A DNA stretch of 10,274 bases from Euperipatoides rowelli (taxonomy: Eukaryota; Onychophora; Udeonychophora; Euonychophora; Peripatopsidae), in NCBI GenBank assembly GCA_003024985.2, contig PXIH01S0009140.1; one strand, 5' to 3'. A program made the position numbers and the translations under genes. Of the stretch, positions 7,699 through 10,274 are shown one piece after another; position 1 is the first letter of the stretch; each line of letters begins with the position of its first letter. Below the pieces are notes generated by a model. The model saw only the letters and a list, made by a program, of their open reading frames with translations. It ran no database searches and was not told where the DNA came from.

Positions 7699-8032
7699 TA
7701 GTGGTTTCCAAACTTTTTTCTGTTGCCACACCCAGACGATGTTGTGATACCCTGGGGATATGAAAAAAATTGTGACAGCCAGGCTAGATTTGGGAGTATT
7801 TTTTTTTATTTCAAAGCTCTCAATCTAGCTACTCATTTGATTTAAAGGGAACTCTATGCCCTAAAATAGCCATTTGCAGTGCTTGTATTGTAGGTAGGCT
7901 ACATTTACTTTATTTTTTAAAAATATATCAAAACTTTGATTGTAGAAAATATTATAATATGTATGCTTTGGGAAATGACCCCTTACGACTGGTGGGTGAC
8001 ACACCAGTGTGTCCCGTGTTTGGAAAACACTG
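7699..8032. mobile_element. hAT-type miniature element, 334 bp, with perfect 8-bp target duplication
   Basis: The element begins TAGTGGTTTCCAAAC (7699-7713) and ends GTTTGGAAAACACTG (8018-8032). The ends match as inverted repeats at 13 of 15 positions. It is flanked by an identical 8-bp duplication, CATTATAT, at 7691-7698 and 8033-8040. A terminus of the CAGTG type with an 8-bp duplication is the signature of the hAT superfamily. The interior has no transposase frame and is GC-richer than its surroundings. Near the right end there is a perfect 7-bp hairpin, GACACAC/GTGTGTC (7998-8004 and 8007-8013). The intact duplication suggests fairly recent insertion compared with the diverged repeats around it, while the T at the first position shows some decay. 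Confidence 0.92.
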
Positions 8033-8040
8033 CATTATAT

Positions 8041-8323
8041 CATATTAATCACTTGACCAAAACAATAAACAATTCCTTTTCTAATATTCTTTAATTGATA
8101 ATCATTACAATAAAAAAAAATATCAATTATTTCCATACATAAACCAAACTTATTAACCAGAATTTGAGTACTTTCAGTTGTCTAGAATTCATTCCATTGT
8201 CTAAAACTTTGCTCAATCTATTTCTTTAAAAAGAAATAAGATCTTATGAAAACAGAGTCTACTTGGTGAAAAATAAAGAATGTCCAAGAATTTCCTATAA
8301 AAACAGATGTTAAATTTTTTTAC
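8041..8323. other. AT-rich non-coding sequence
   Basis: No repeat or convincing frame is seen. It lies downstream, in the minus-strand sense, of the weak candidate exon at 8324-8419. Confidence 0.3.
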
Positions 8324-8419
8324 CTTGAACTTAATATGAATGCAACTGGATGAGGGCCACACACACACAATTGAAAAATATTGCAACTGAAATTCAACTA
8401 TTCCATCCCCTACTGATAT
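8324..8419 (-). CDS. Weak candidate exon, unidentified
   Basis: On the minus strand, AAACCACAG is a possible acceptor ending at 8420. A 32-codon phase-0 segment follows, beginning ISVGDGIVEFQLQYF and ending SSSCIHIKFK at the possible donor TTCAAG|GTAAAA. A TAA lies in frame five codons upstream of the acceptor. The phases agree with those of the exon at 5562-5864, using its 5864 start. Against it, the acceptor has no pyrimidine tract, and part of the frame (VCVW) is just the complement of a CA microsatellite at about 8358-8369. I list it only because both splice signals and phase are consistent. Confidence 0.15.
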
Positions 8420-8848
8420 CTGTGGTTTCACATATTACAAACTTGAGACAGTTTTAACTAATATCTTTCAATTTTGCTTAAACTGTTTCTTTTTAAGGTG
8501 GGAATTCTGTATTTTCTGGTGGACTGCCTATCAAATAATCAGTTATCTAAATACCAAGATTAACAGATATTTAACAGATTTTTGAGAGTTATTTAAAATA
8601 TGGCTTGATATTTAGGAGCCATAAGGATACAGATAATCCCACCAATTATAGGAAAAAATACATTATTTTACCCCTTAAAATTTATCCTAACAATAAAAAT
8701 ATATAACATTTGCTATTATCTTATCAAAAACATAAAGAATTAATTTAAATATTAAACTAGTAATCTAATTTTAATATTTAATTAACAGCACAAATTGAAC
8801 TGTCAGAATATTCATATTGTGATATACACAACATCATCCATAGGTTTT
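8420..8848. other. AT-rich non-coding sequence
   Basis: I see no repeat structure, transposon ends or coding-like frame in this stretch. Confidence 0.3.
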
Positions 8849-8970
8849 TATGGGGGGGGGCAGAAAACAGAGCCTGGTAATGGGTGTCAGGAACATCCGC
8901 TCAGCAGAGACTAGTGATACAACTCTGGGGAGGAGGTTGGACCTATAAGTTGTTGCCTATTATGTTGAAT
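8849..8970. other. GC-richer island beside a G9 tract; coding-like minus-strand frame
   Basis: G9 lies at 8852-8860. On the minus strand a frame is open from a TAG (CATAATAG, a possible acceptor) through about 40 codons. It reads ATTYRSNLLPRVVSLVSAE, then RMFLTPITRLCF, then prolines from the C9 complement, and ends at a TGA near 8836. The layout, a coding-like segment running into a poly-proline stretch made by a C-run, resembles the island at 2222-2399, although the two peptides are not alike. A decayed transposon fragment or an exon remnant are the main options. No family is recognised. Confidence 0.25.
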
Positions 8971-9009
8971 TTGATACGTTTTGAATGAAAAATCATCATG
9001 CAGGCAACA
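8951..9009. repeat. 8-bp inverted repeat
   Basis: TGTTGCCT (8951-8958) pairs with AGGCAACA (9002-9009). This is short and without flanking duplications, so it may be chance. Confidence 0.35.
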
Positions 9010-9397
9010 TTCCTCAATAATCACTTAGAAAACAGATCCTCTCTCATCTCTATTATTTAAAATCTGCATTGTTTTTTTCTTCTAATGATGTATTATTATA
9101 TATTTAATATGTATGTAAAAATGAATAAATTTATTTAAATATGCATTGAAGTTTATTGTCTTAATAGTTTTAAAAACACCATAAATTTTTATCTACGATC
9201 TAATACATATTTTAATGATCATTTAATTTAATTCTCATAGAGTGCAAAAGTATAATTATTGTCTTATTTCACTGTTAGCGAATCTATAATTTTGTGATTG
9301 TGGAAGTTAGAAGATCACATTAGGTCCAGATTGTTTCCAGACAATTAATGTTACTCTTGAATAAAGTCATTTGTCTGAGCTGCTGTGGACATTCTAG
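9009..9397. other. Non-coding sequence becoming less AT-rich to the right
   Basis: Up to about 9290 this is A/T-rich background. From about 9300 the base composition is more balanced, without a continuous frame. It could be a regulatory or untranslated region next to the candidate exons at 9398-9727, but no specific motif can be named. Confidence 0.25.
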
Positions 9398-9508
9398 TTA
9401 TTCAATTCTTGTTGGTATCGAAAACAGTAGCCAAATAAGTGGACCGGAATTAGAGCCAGTCACAATAGCAGCTTCACTTTGAAGTGAACCAACACTTTGT
9501 GATGATTT
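9398..9508 (-). CDS. Candidate terminal exon, unidentified
   Basis: On the minus strand, CAAACAATCCTAG is a plausible acceptor ending at 9509. A phase-0 frame of 36 codons follows and ends at TAA (9400-9398). It begins KSSQSVGSLQSEAAIV, continues TGSNSG, and ends with a hydrophobic PLIWLLFSIP plus TRIE. The segment is much less A/T-rich than its surroundings. The words AAIVTGSNSG resemble the cofactor loop of short-chain dehydrogenases, but the required second glycine pair is absent (PL follows) and the frame stops soon after, so I do not assign that family. With its own stop it cannot be an internal exon of the gene ending at 576 unless it is skipped. It could be an alternative end, a separate gene's end, or non-coding. 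A 7-bp hairpin, TTCACTT/AAGTGAA, lies inside (9473-9488). Confidence 0.25.
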   Translation of the reverse strand, partial: KSSQSVGSLQSEAAIVTGSNSGPLIWLLFSIPTRIE

Positions 9509-9614
9509 CTAGGATTGTTTGTGAATCGAAACCAAGAGATACTAATCAGTAAGAACTTTCCATTATTTGATATATGCCTATATTGCCTTTTTACACATAA
9601 TTTAACCGGTTGTC

Positions 9615-9727
9615 TTAAGAACAAATGTGAATATAAGTTTCATAAACGCAGTCGTAATTGGGTTTGCAGGCCACCATGTTTGGTGAGTCACATATTTGTA
9701 TCATCAGGGATTTGCCACGATTTAATT
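9615..9727 (-). CDS. Candidate cysteine-containing exon, unidentified
   Basis: On the minus strand, TTTATCTTTCAAG is a good pyrimidine-rich acceptor ending at 9728. The frame that follows (phase 1) reads LNRGKSLMIQICDSPNMV, then ACKPNYDCVYETYIHICS, and stops at TAA (9617-9615). Four cysteines in about 26 residues and the low A/T content suggest a real exon of a secreted or extracellular segment. The stop makes it a terminal exon unless a weak donor inside (for example GACTGC|GTTTAT) is used. It lies about 100 bp upstream of the candidate exon at 9398-9508 on the same strand. The same DNA has a start-plus-donor signal on the other strand (9670-9682), so at least one of the two readings is wrong. 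Confidence 0.27.
9670..9682 (+). other. Plus-strand start codon in strong Kozak context directly before a consensus splice donor
   Basis: GCCACCATGTTTG (9670-9682) is a full GCCACCATG initiation context followed four bases after the ATG by GTGAGT (9683-9688), a consensus 5' splice site. It is also preceded by TTTGCAG (9663-9669), an acceptor-like sequence. It could be the end of a first coding exon of a plus-strand gene running out of the window, with only Met, Phe and one base of the next codon before the intron. Short strings like this can arise by chance, and the minus-strand reading at 9615-9727 competes. Confidence 0.25.
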
Positions 9728-9736
9728 CTTGAAAGA

Positions 9737-10274
9737 TAAATATTGTCAAAAAGTAGAAACCTAGTCTACTTCTGTGATTTATCGAAGAATTCTCTTTCAC
9801 GTCAATTTTCTCTAGTGAATGTATGACACACATGAGAAAATATATCGCAGGTGCTTAATTATCTTAATTCTCAGATAATTTATCGTCAGAATTGTGCTCC
9901 AATGACTATAAGATTTTTATAAAAATATTTTTTTGCTTAAATTTTTTAAATTATAATGTAGACTGTAAGCGGCCTATTTTACTATGACCTATAATATAGA
10001 ATATATTATAATATAAACCAATGCAAAGGCTATACAGTATAAGAAACACTCACTGAGCTAATGCATGAAGGCCAAACATGCTTGTTAATATTGTATATAG
10101 ATAATAAACACAACCTACAAACTATACACACACCATATAATTATGCTCTTGCTAATTAATTACAACCCAGATAGAATTATGCCCCCATCATCTATGCTCA
10201 TCTTAACTAAAAGGATTATGCTACCTTTAATTAAAATAAATATTTTTATATCATTTATATCTCACCGTATTAAA
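9737..10274. other. AT-rich non-coding sequence at the right edge
   Basis: The 74-codon and 72-codon frames entering this region from the left do not continue as coding-like sequence. I see only A/T-rich sequence, including a TATAATATA-type palindromic patch near 9990-10015. Confidence 0.3.

Noticed and set aside
9398-9508. Short-chain dehydrogenase cofactor motif in IVTGSNSG
   Set aside because: The family motif needs TGxxxGxG. Here PL follows the last G, and the frame ends within 15 codons.
9515-9739. 74-codon plus-strand frame
   Set aside because: It runs through both A/T-rich and GC-richer sequence without change at splice-like borders. The plus-strand start and donor signal at 9670-9688 is in another context, so the frame is likely a shadow.
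1-10274. tRNA, rRNA or other structured RNA genes
   Set aside because: No B-box-like GGTTCGANNCC or cloverleaf pattern and no rRNA-like segments were recognised on either strand; a covariance-model scan would settle this.

Overview
This window looks like non-compact, strongly AT-rich eukaryotic nuclear DNA, most likely from an invertebrate animal. No reading frame longer than about 100 codons exists. Good GT and AG splice signals sit at the edges of short GC-richer islands, and the rest is low-complexity A/T sequence carrying small DNA transposons with intact target-site duplications. Frequent TACCGGTA- and TAGGCCTA-like words fit several invertebrate genomes, but I cannot name the species. 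There are no operons, ribosome-binding sites, rRNA, tRNA or CRISPR signals.

Layout. Positions 47-277 hold a miniature inverted-repeat element. Positions 576-665 (minus) are a probable last coding exon, with a clean TTTCTAG acceptor, a lysine/arginine-rich tail and a TAA stop. Positions 1545-1830 and 2222-2399 are GC-richer islands with coding-like frames but no convincing exon boundaries. Positions 2682-3089 are a Tc1/mariner-pogo-type miniature element flanked by TA. Positions about 3830-5260 are three diverged copies of a unit of about 430-445 bp, one copy interrupted by about 190 bp. Positions 5562-5864 (minus) are a probable membrane-protein exon ending in AAG|GTATGA. Positions 6085-6225 are another GC-richer island. 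Positions 6974-7255 are a 141-bp tandem duplication, 7271-7413 a 31-bp minisatellite, and 7691-8040 a hAT-type miniature element with a perfect 8-bp target duplication. Positions 8849-8970 are an island beside a G-run. Positions 9398-9727 hold two short candidate minus-strand exons, overlapped by a plus-strand start-codon-plus-donor signal.

How it could fit together. The simplest reading is one minus-strand gene whose 3' end lies near the left edge. The exon at 5562-5864 ends in phase 0 and the exon at 576-665 begins in phase 0. Joined directly they give the C-terminal part of a membrane protein with a basic cytoplasmic-type tail. The intron of about 4.9 kb would hold the pogo-type element and the tandem array. 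I do not recognise the protein family. No clearly new molecular system is visible; the best-supported features are the transposons, the tandem repeats and these two exons.
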